From positions 1-20,394 of the forward strand of contig CAYQME010000042.1 of NCBI GenBank assembly GCA_964418645.1: 20,394 bases of DNA. The letters run 5' to 3'. Numbering within the stretch: position 1 is the first letter of the stretch; every line of letters starts with the position of its first letter. The DNA comes from JAADHG01 sp964418645. GTDB taxonomy: Bacteria > Bacteroidota > Bacteroidia > Flavobacteriales > Flavobacteriaceae. Below are positions 1 through 4,949 of this stretch, one piece after another. The notes beneath the pieces were generated by a model that saw only the letters and a program-made list of their open reading frames with translations, made no database searches and was not told the DNA's origin. The translations under genes were made by a program, and so were the position numbers.

Positions 1-2
1 TA

Positions 3-827
3 TCTTTGAATAAGTTGTTTGAAGTAGGTAATCAAAACACTATTATTGCAGAAGTGTCTCCGCCAATTAGAAATGAAGCAGGATTAGAAGTATATTATAA
101 GAAATCATTAGAAAATATATTACAATTAGTAAAGGTGAAAAATGCCGAAATCATTTATTCAGCAAAAGACATTCCTTTTTTTCACACACTTAAAGACACT
201 TATTTAACTCGGTATAAAATGTATGTTTGGTTGAAGGATTTAAACATAGAAATGGCAAAAAGTAAGATTACATTTGAGGAATGGGTTAAAACAGTTCCAG
301 ATTCCTTATTGCAAAGTGCCTATGACTTAAGTGAAGTCTATAATTATATAAATATTTCTGAACTTTGGAATGATAGCACAATTACAGGCACATTACAACA
401 AGTACTCTATTATTATGAAGCAGGATTAGTAAAAAAGGAAATGGCATTAAAGATATGTGAAGATATCGATGAAGTTATAAATCATACTGAAAAGCAAACT
501 ATTCAGCAAAGTCTAACGGGTTCTAAAAGTAAAAATTCCTATCATCTCTACAAATGCGATTTACATATGTTAAGTAATACTATTATGGTAAAAACTCCTC
601 TTCAAAAAGTATTTTTTATCCCCTTTACTATTTTAAGTTACTTTAAGGTAGATAATCAATCTGTTTGCAATATGATGTATGAATTTTTTCAAAAACAAAT
701 GTCTATTTCCAAACTTTTAGCAAATGCAGGAGAACGTGATAGAACCTTATTCTTCAATAAAATTCATAAAAAAATTCAAATTGCAAAAGAACGCATCAAA
801 ATGGATGAAAAAATGGCTTTTTTATAG
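3..827 (+). CDS. Hypothetical protein, probably 5'-truncated by the window edge
   Basis: I do not recognise this protein. The reading frame is open to the left edge of the window, and the first possible start inside it is a TTG at position 6 with no visible ribosome site, so the true start probably lies upstream and the gene is partial. About 273 residues are visible. They are mostly charged and helical, with many Lys, Glu and Tyr, no obvious signal peptide, no catalytic motif that I can name and no clear membrane segment. Short hydrophobic runs near residues 205-216 (VFFIPFTILSYF) are too brief to call a transmembrane helix. The C-terminus is basic. It lies 93 nt upstream of the sigma factor gene on the same strand. 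I see no terminator between them, so read-through is possible. Its function cannot be assigned from the sequence. Confidence 0.7.
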   Translation, partial: SLNKLFEVGNQNTIIAEVSPPIRNEAGLEVYYKKSLENILQLVKVKNAEIIYSAKDIPFFHTLKDTYLTRYKMYVWLKDLNIEMAKSKITFEEWVKTVPDSLLQSAYDLSEVYNYINISELWNDSTITGTLQQVLYYYEAGLVKKEMALKICEDIDEVINHTEKQTIQQSLTGSKSKNSYHLYKCDLHMLSNTIMVKTPLQKVFFIPFTILSYFKVDNQSVCNMMYEFFQKQMSISKLLANAGERDRTLFFNKIHKKIQIAKERIKMDEKMAFL

Positions 828-840
828 ATTTTTATAACTT

Positions 841-871
841 TTTGTAACATTTACGCACAATCGTACGTATA
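841..871 (+). promoter_or_regulatory. Possible Bacteroidota-type promoter of the sigma factor gene
   Basis: A TTTG at 841-844 is followed after 19 nt by TACGTATA at 864-871. The Bacteroidota housekeeping consensus is a TTG/TTTG box near -33 and TAnnTTTG near -7, about 19-20 nt apart. The first box is exact. The second matches only four of the six fixed positions. The predicted start would lie near 878, giving a leader of about 40 nt. This is a pattern match only. Confidence 0.3.
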
Positions 872-904
872 ACTATATGATAAGAGTAATAATCCCAATA
901 AAAT

Positions 905-912
905 AAAAGGAG
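905..912 (+). promoter_or_regulatory. Strong Shine-Dalgarno sequence before the sigma factor gene
   Basis: AAAAGGAG ends 8 nt before the ATG at 921. It contains a 7-nt match (AAAGGAG) to the complement of the usual 16S anti-SD. It is noteworthy because almost none of the other genes in the window has such a site, as expected for Bacteroidota. Confidence 0.75.
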
Positions 913-920
913 ACCTTTAA

Positions 921-1784
921 ATGAGACAACTCAAAATTACCAAGCAGGTTACTAATAGAGAAACTGCATCCCTAGATAAATACCTACAAGAAATCGGAAA
1001 AGTTGACTTAATTACAGCAGACGAAGAAGTTGAATTAGCACAACGTATTAAAGCTGGCGATCAAATAGCTTTAGAAAAGTTGACCAAAGCTAATTTGCGT
1101 TTTGTGGTTTCGGTAGCAAAGCAATACCAAAACCAAGGGCTAACCTTACCAGATTTAATTAATGAAGGTAATTTAGGTTTAATTAAAGCAGCACAACGTT
1201 TTGATGAAACTCGTGGATTTAAATTTATATCATATGCTGTTTGGTGGATTCGTCAATCTATTCTTCAAGCATTAGCCGAACAATCTCGGATTGTACGTTT
1301 ACCATTAAATAAAATTGGTTCTATTAATAAAATAAATAAAACCTATGCATTCCTAGAGCAATCTCATGAGCGCCCACCAAGTGCCGAAGAAATTGCAAAA
1401 GAATTAGACATGACTATAAACGACGTTAAAGAATCTATGAAAAATTCTGGTCGTCATGTTTCTATGGATGCGCCTTTAGTTGAAGGTGAAGATTCTAACC
1501 TTTACGATGTTTTACGTAGTGGCGAGTCTCCAAATCCTGATAAAGATTTATTACATGAGTCATTACGTACAGAAATTGAACGTGCATTAGAAACCTTAAC
1601 ACCTCGTGAAGCTGATGTTGTACGATTGTATTTTGGTTTAGGAAACCAGCATCCAATGACACTAGAAGAAATTGGAGAAACATTCGATTTAACTCGCGAA
1701 CGTGTTAGACAAATTAAGGAGAAAGCAATACGCAGATTAAAACATACATCACGTAGTAAAATATTAAAGACATATTTAGGATAG
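921..1784 (+). CDS. rpoD: Primary (housekeeping) RNA polymerase sigma factor, RpoD/SigA
   Basis: This is the sigma-70 family subunit that directs RNA polymerase to housekeeping promoters. Region 1.2 covers about residues 16-50 (SLDKYLQEIGKVDLITADEE). Region 2 covers about 53-122 and includes the core-binding DLINEGNLGLIKAA (78-91) and the -10-recognising RGFKFISYAVWWIRQSI (98-114). Region 3 covers about 130-210. Region 4 ends in the helix-turn-helix around 247-274, with TRERVRQIKEKAIRRLK. Region 1.1 and the long non-conserved insert of proteobacterial RpoD are absent. The length of 287 aa is what Bacteroidota primary sigma factors show, so this is not a truncation. The ATG at 921 is supported by the good SD before it. 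Two hairpins follow the stop codon, so the gene appears to end its transcription unit. The gene is also called sigA. An alternative group-2 sigma is unlikely given the full match to the flavobacterial primary factor. Confidence 0.95.
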   Translation: MRQLKITKQVTNRETASLDKYLQEIGKVDLITADEEVELAQRIKAGDQIALEKLTKANLRFVVSVAKQYQNQGLTLPDLINEGNLGLIKAAQRFDETRGFKFISYAVWWIRQSILQALAEQSRIVRLPLNKIGSINKINKTYAFLEQSHERPPSAEEIAKELDMTINDVKESMKNSGRHVSMDAPLVEGEDSNLYDVLRSGESPNPDKDLLHESLRTEIERALETLTPREADVVRLYFGLGNQHPMTLEEIGETFDLTRERVRQIKEKAIRRLKHTSRSKILKTYLG

Positions 1785-1818
1785 TATTTACTATATTTAC
1801 GACTAAATAAAAGTAACA

Positions 1819-1846
1819 AACAGTTACACATAACTGTTCGTTTTTT
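1819..1846 (+). terminator. Intrinsic terminator of the sigma factor gene (first of two hairpins)
   Basis: AACAGTTA (1819-1826) and TAACTGTT (1831-1838) form a perfect 8-bp stem with loop CACA. CG and a run of six T (1841-1846) follow. It begins 34 nt after the rpoD stop. Confidence 0.8.
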
Positions 1847-1857
1847 GATTGATGAAA

Positions 1858-1893
1858 GAACCCTTGGCTGATTACCGAGGGTTCATTTTTTTT
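1858..1893 (+). terminator. Second terminator hairpin downstream of rpoD
   Basis: GAACCCTTGG (1858-1867) pairs with CCGAGGGTTC (1875-1884) in a 10-bp stem with one G-T wobble and a 7-nt loop. Eight T follow at 1886-1893. It is GC-richer and probably stronger than the hairpin before it. Together the two should insulate rpe from rpoD. Confidence 0.85.
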
Positions 1894-1894
1894 G

Positions 1895-1930
1895 CCTTTC
1901 CCTAAATCCCTCTCCAAAGGAAAGGGACTT
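1895..1930. repeat. Palindromic repeat-like element upstream of rpe
   Basis: The segment folds as TCCCT-C-TCC (1907-1915), loop AAA, GGA-A-AGGGA (1919-1927), which is 8 bp with one mismatch. An outer CCTTTCC (1895-1901) can alternatively pair with GGAAAGG (1919-1925). The wording resembles short CCCTAAATCCCTCTCC-type elements that I recall as scattered between genes in flavobacterial genomes. Only one copy is in this window, so dispersal is inferred, not seen. Confidence 0.5.
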
Positions 1931-1969
1931 TTATGTATATTTACCAAACAAAATAATGACTTTAATACA

Positions 1970-2632
1970 ATGAGTTCTAAATTAATTGCACCTTCTATAT
2001 TAGCTGCGGATTTCGCAAACCTTCAACGCGATATTGAAATGGTTAATAACAGTGAAGCAGATTGGTTTCACATTGATATCATGGATGGCGTTTTCGTACC
2101 CAATATATCCTTTGGAATACCTGTTTTAAAAGCCATTAGTAAATATGCAAATAAAACTATTGATGTACATTTAATGATAGTAGATCCAGATCGTTACATT
2201 AAGACTTTTGCTGAATTAGGAAGCAATATCCTTACTGTTCATTATGAAACATGTACTCATTTGCATAGAACACTACAAGCTATTAAGTCTGAAGGGATGA
2301 AAGCAGGAGTTGCCTTGAATCCACATACAAATATTAATGTTTTAGAAGACACTATTAACGACATAGATTTAGTGTGTGTTATGAGTGTTAACCCAGGGTT
2401 TGGTGGTCAGAGTTTTATTGAAAATACATATTCTAAAGTCGCTAAACTAAAAGAATTAATAACTAGAAAAAGCGCATCCACTTTAATTGAAATTGATGGC
2501 GGCGTTACTAATAAAAATGCTAAGGCTCTTGTTGATGCTGGATCTGATGTATTAGTTGCAGGTAGTTATGTGTTTAAGAGTGACACCCAAATAAAAACTA
2601 TTAAAGACTTAAAGGGAATTGCTAATGGGTAA
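1970..2632 (+). CDS. rpe: Ribulose-phosphate 3-epimerase
   Basis: This enzyme interconverts D-ribulose 5-phosphate and D-xylulose 5-phosphate in the cytosolic pentose phosphate pathway. It is a 220-residue TIM barrel, the usual length. The family signatures are present: IAPSILAADF at the first strand (6-15), the metal and catalytic residues H34, D36, M38 and H67 in HIDIMDGVFVPN and DVHLM, the phosphate loop NPGFGGQSF (141-149), and the second acid D176 in EIDGGV. I start it at the ATG at 1970 because the protein then begins MSSKLIAPS, as homologues do. The frame extends upstream to an ATG at 1892, but that would add 26 residues encoded by the preceding terminator tail and repeat. It follows rpoD on the same strand but is separated from it by two terminators, and it is convergent with the CBS-domain gene 26 nt away. 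No SD is visible. Confidence 0.96.
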   Translation: MSSKLIAPSILAADFANLQRDIEMVNNSEADWFHIDIMDGVFVPNISFGIPVLKAISKYANKTIDVHLMIVDPDRYIKTFAELGSNILTVHYETCTHLHRTLQAIKSEGMKAGVALNPHTNINVLEDTINDIDLVCVMSVNPGFGGQSFIENTYSKVAKLKELITRKSASTLIEIDGGVTNKNAKALVDAGSDVLVAGSYVFKSDTQIKTIKDLKGIANG

Positions 2633-2658
2633 ACTATTCAAATTTTAGGTTACTTTTA

Positions 2659-3078
2659 TTAAAATTGAGTAATTAAATAATTCAACAAATCGGTAGTAGT
2701 TACTATACCTTTCAGCTTATTATTATCAACTACAGGAATGGCATGAAATTCTTTTTTTGCTAAAACTTCTGCTACTTCTTTAATTGTAGCATTGGAAGAA
2801 ACACTTAATATGTTTTTAGCCATAACTTGTGTAATAGTAAACATATTGTAAACTTCAGTATCTACCATTTCTTCTTCTTCATCCACAGCATCGGCAAAAC
2901 TAATTCTAAGCAAATCTGTATAGCTCAACATCCCAATTACAGCATCACCTTTTACAACTGGTATGTGTCTAATATGATTAGATTTGAATAAGTGTTCAGC
3001 TAATTCCAAACTATCAGAACTCCGTAGTGTTATCACCTTTTTTGTCATTATGTTTGAAACAAGTGCTTTCTTTATCAT
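2659..3078 (-). CDS. Protein of two CBS domains
   Basis: This small cytosolic protein consists of a tandem CBS pair and little else (139 aa from the ATG at 3078). Repeat one covers about residues 8-60 (VSNIMTKKVITLRSSDSL through GMLSYTDLL). Repeat two covers about 83-139 (ITQVMAKNILSVSSNATI through GIVTTTDLLNYL). They are joined by an acidic linker with DEEEE. A CBS pair forms a Bateman module that usually binds adenosyl ligands such as AMP, ATP or SAM. Ligand and partner cannot be read from this sequence. A TTG nine bases upstream (3087) would add three residues, but it lies in the SD-like TTGGAGGT, so I prefer the ATG. That leaves an oddly short gap of 1-2 nt between GGAGGT and ATG. The upstream neighbour is the MtfA-like peptidase gene, separated by a probable terminator. 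Confidence 0.88.
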   Translation of the reverse strand: MIKKALVSNIMTKKVITLRSSDSLELAEHLFKSNHIRHIPVVKGDAVIGMLSYTDLLRISFADAVDEEEEMVDTEVYNMFTITQVMAKNILSVSSNATIKEVAEVLAKKEFHAIPVVDNNKLKGIVTTTDLLNYLITQF

Positions 3079-3122
3079 TACCTCCAAGTTTAAAATACTC
3101 TATAAAAGTAATTATTGAGATC

Positions 3123-3147
3123 AAAAAAAATTATGACAAAAGTCATA
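3123..3147 (-). terminator. Probable terminator of the MtfA-like gene
   Basis: Reading the minus strand, TATGAC (3147-3142), a 4-nt loop TTTT and GTCATA (3137-3132) form a 6-bp stem, followed by AA and eight T (3130-3123). The stem is short and AT-rich but the T tract is excellent. It lies 20 nt after the peptidase stop codon. Confidence 0.6.
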
Positions 3148-3167
3148 TAGGATAATTAGACCGAAAA

Positions 3168-4022
3168 TTAATATTTAGCAAAATTAAAGTTAAGCATCTG
3201 TTTTACCTTATAGTAGATTTTTGGAAATTGATTTTTGAGCTCCTCAGGTGTTTCAATAAAATATTCAACTAAAACAGCAACAAACTCAAACTGATTAGTA
3301 AACGCATATTCTCTAAAATATCTAGATGTAATCAATTTTTTTCTAAGCAAATCATTACTTGTTAGTAGATTAGTGAGTTCATTAAAAGAATCTCTAAAAA
3401 TGGTAGAACTTACATCTTTTTCTTTCATACTATTTAAATGAATAGCGTGTGTAAATTCATGAATACCTAAATTCAAATTATCGTCACCAACATTATAACC
3501 TTGTTTAAAATCAGTCCAAGACAACACCAAAGCCTTTAATTTAGGGTTAAACTCCCCTTTATGATATTCTTGTCTTGTTTTTGAATAGAAAGCATTTGGA
3601 TACACAAATATTTTATCAATAAGTCCAATATAAAAGTCTCGAAACCCAAAAGTTAACATTATAGCAGTTGCAGCAATTAAACTTTTTACCTCATCACTTA
3701 ATATCAATCCCTCTCTTCCTATAAATGTTTTATCTGCAATAAAGGAGCATACGCGATGCTCAAAATAAAGCTGTTGCTTTCCTGAAAGTTTATTATAAAA
3801 TGAAAATTGTAATCTTAAAATGGATTGCTGTTTTGGTGTCAGTTTTTTTAGCTTCAAATAAAAATGGACAAAGAAGGGCTTTTTATGACGCATAACATAT
3901 ACCATTTCTAGCATCTTAAACGCATAATAGAAAAACATAATCGCTAAAGCAGCAAAGAAAATTACAAGAATTACTTTACTAACAATTATATATTTTTCTA
4001 GTACAAAAAGTAATGGCATCAT
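3168..4022 (-). CDS. Membrane-anchored zinc peptidase of the MtfA (M90) family
   Basis: A predicted metallopeptidase of 284 aa. A hydrophobic segment at about residues 13-35 should anchor it in the inner membrane, with the C-terminal catalytic part attached through a basic stretch (HKKPFFVHFYLKLKKLTPKQ). The zinc site is HEFTH (188-192), preceded by the MtfA-like VLSWTDFKQGYNVGDDNLN (166-184). The third ligand is probably E246 in the EFVAVLVEYF block (246-255), which corresponds to EFFAVLSEYF in MtfA. E. coli MtfA is soluble, binds the repressor Mlc and has aminopeptidase activity. Whether this anchored relative has a similar partner is unknown, and no Mlc-like gene lies nearby. The start is an ATG with a second ATG directly after it. 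No SD is present. It stands alone between a repeat-bearing spacer and its own terminator. Confidence 0.85.
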   Translation of the reverse strand: MMPLLFVLEKYIIVSKVILVIFFAALAIMFFYYAFKMLEMVYVMRHKKPFFVHFYLKLKKLTPKQQSILRLQFSFYNKLSGKQQLYFEHRVCSFIADKTFIGREGLILSDEVKSLIAATAIMLTFGFRDFYIGLIDKIFVYPNAFYSKTRQEYHKGEFNPKLKALVLSWTDFKQGYNVGDDNLNLGIHEFTHAIHLNSMKEKDVSSTIFRDSFNELTNLLTSNDLLRKKLITSRYFREYAFTNQFEFVAVLVEYFIETPEELKNQFPKIYYKVKQMLNFNFAKY

Positions 4023-4133
4023 TTTTAAAACACTGTTAATATATTTAAATTACTATAAACTACCGTACATTTAATAAAAAAAACAATGAAAGTGTTTTAA
4101 AAACAGAGATTAACTCGCTTCGCTCCTTTTTCA

Positions 4134-4205
4134 CTCAAAGCTCCGCTTTTGAATTTAGGATTGGCTCACTAAGTTCTCCCTTCCCTCAAAGCTCCGCTTT
4201 GAAAA
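4134..4205. repeat. Two copies of a short palindrome between the peptidase gene and the tRNA
   Basis: CTCAAAGCTCCGCTTTTGAA (4134-4153) recurs as CTCAAAGCTCCGCTTTGAA (4185-4203), 51 nt apart. Each folds on itself: CAAAGC, loop TCC, GCTTTG is perfect in the second copy, while the first has one extra T. A third pyrimidine-rich piece, CTCGCTTCGCTCC, precedes them at 4114-4126. The non-coding stretch 4023-4271 otherwise holds only the terminator hairpin by the tRNA. I see no ORF or known RNA in it. Confidence 0.7.
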
Positions 4206-4266
4206 TAAAAAACCCATACTTATAAATTCAAGTAAACTTGAATTTATAAGTATGGGTTTTTTATTT
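4203..4266 (-). terminator. 30-bp perfect inverted repeat: terminator after tRNA-Arg
   Basis: Positions 4203-4232 and 4237-4266 are exact reverse complements around the 4-nt loop TAAA. The core CCCATACTTATAAATTCAAG is flanked by A6 and T6 runs. On the minus strand it starts 5 nt after the tRNA 3' end and closes with GGG followed by TTTTTT, so it should end the yqeY-tRNA transcript. The same structure reads as a terminator in the plus direction. The stem is far longer than an ordinary terminator. Confidence 0.88.
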
Positions 4267-4271
4267 ATTCG

Positions 4272-4345
4272 TGACCACGGAGGGATTCAAACCCCCGACC
4301 GCTGGAGCCGAAATCCAGTGCTCTATTCAGCTGAGCTACGTGGCC
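4272..4345 (-). tRNA. tRNA-Arg (anticodon TCG, reads CGA)
   Basis: A 74-nt cloverleaf is visible on the minus strand. The acceptor stem GGCCACG pairs with CGTGGTC (one G-T pair) with discriminator A. The D arm is GCTC...GAGC. The anticodon arm is CTGGA-TTTCGGC-TCCAG, placing TCG at positions 34-36. The T arm contains the TTTGAAT loop between GGGGG and CCCTC. CCA is not encoded (CGA follows the discriminator), so it must be added after transcription. It lies 7 nt downstream of the yqeY stop codon on the same strand and is followed at once by a strong terminator. It is therefore probably transcribed, at least in part, with yqeY and cut out of the mRNA. Confidence 0.95.
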
Positions 4346-4352
4346 TTTTAAC

Positions 4353-4802
4353 TTATATTAATTTTTGTTTTACAATAGTAGATATCGTTTTACCCTCTGC
4401 TTTTCCTGCAAGTTCTTTGCTTACTACACCCATCACTTTTCCCATATCCTTCATCCCACTAGCACCAAGATTCTCAATTGTTTTTATAACAATTTTTTCA
4501 ATATCTTCACCATTCATGGCTTCTGGCAAAAATTGACCGATTACTTCAGCTTCTGCCAACTCAGGTGTTGCCAAATCTTCTCTTCCTTGCTCTAAAAATA
4601 TAGCAGCACTATCCTTACGTTGCTTTACTTGTTTTTGAAGGATTTTTAACTCCTGTTCTTGAGTTAATGAATCACTTGCACCACTTTCAGTTTGCGCCAA
4701 TAAAATTGCCGACTTTACTGCTCGTAATGCGGTTAACCCAGTTTGGTCTTTAGCTTTCATGGCAGTTTTCATAGCTGCCATTATATCATCTTGTAAGCTC
4801 AT
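4353..4802 (-). CDS. YqeY / GatB-like domain protein
   Basis: A 149-aa cytosolic protein of the GatB_Yqey family. It starts MSLQDDIMAAMKTAMKAKD and carries the typical block of ALRAVKSAI, EQELKILQKQVKQRKDSAAIF and the C-terminal GMKDMGKVMGVVSKELAGKAEG. It is helical throughout with no membrane segment. The C-terminal part is homologous to the tail domain of GatB, the tRNA-dependent amidotransferase subunit, where that domain contacts tRNA. The role of the stand-alone protein is not established. Length and motifs match the family, so it is complete. It lies 147 nt downstream of ftsZ, behind that gene's terminator, and 7 nt upstream of a tRNA-Arg gene. A link to tRNA is suggested by domain and neighbour, but it is inference. 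No SD is present. Confidence 0.92.
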   Translation of the reverse strand: MSLQDDIMAAMKTAMKAKDQTGLTALRAVKSAILLAQTESGASDSLTQEQELKILQKQVKQRKDSAAIFLEQGREDLATPELAEAEVIGQFLPEAMNGEDIEKIVIKTIENLGASGMKDMGKVMGVVSKELAGKAEGKTISTIVKQKLI

Positions 4803-4873
4803 AATTCATATTTTGCACGAAGATAGTAAGAAAATAAGATTCTCTCATTCGAGCCAATAAGAAATTTAATATT

Positions 4874-4914
4874 AAAAAAGGAACCCGAGAAATTTGAGGG
4901 AAATTTTTCGGGTT
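4874..4914 (-). terminator. Terminator of the dcw operon after ftsZ
   Basis: Reading the minus strand, AACCCGA and AAATTT pair with AAATTT and TCGGGTT, with one A-C mismatch between the two blocks and loop CCCTC. CC and TTTTTT follow (to 4874). It begins 36 nt after the ftsZ stop codon and closes the long minus-strand cluster. Confidence 0.85.
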
Positions 4915-4949
4915 GTACGAAGTAATAAACACTAAAACTTGACTTGCTA

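Noticed and set aside
1502..1947. Minus-strand open frames over the end of rpoD and its terminators
   Set aside because: They run through the rpoD coding sequence and two terminator hairpins, with no recognisable protein motifs.
1892..1969. Upstream extension of rpe from an ATG at 1892
   Set aside because: It would translate the T tract of a terminator and a palindromic repeat, and homologues begin at the SSKLIAPSIL block that follows the ATG at 1970.
2636..2667. Weak hairpin between the convergent rpe and CBS genes
   Set aside because: CAAATTTTA and TAAAATTG pair imperfectly around a 12-nt loop, are AT-only in effect and overlap the CBS stop codon. I cannot support it as a terminator.
3088..3122. 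Possible promoter of the CBS-domain gene
   Set aside because: No TAnnTTTG match at a correct distance from a TTTG. The only TTTG lies in the terminator T tract.
4252..4536. Plus-strand open frame across the tRNA and yqeY
   Set aside because: It is translated from the reverse complement of tRNA-Arg and yqeY, both of which are clear on the minus strand.
4803..4870. Possible promoter of yqeY
   Set aside because: TTGG and TATCTTCG are present on the minus strand but about 29 nt apart, too far for the Bacteroidota consensus. A promoter is needed here after the ftsZ terminator, but I cannot locate it.
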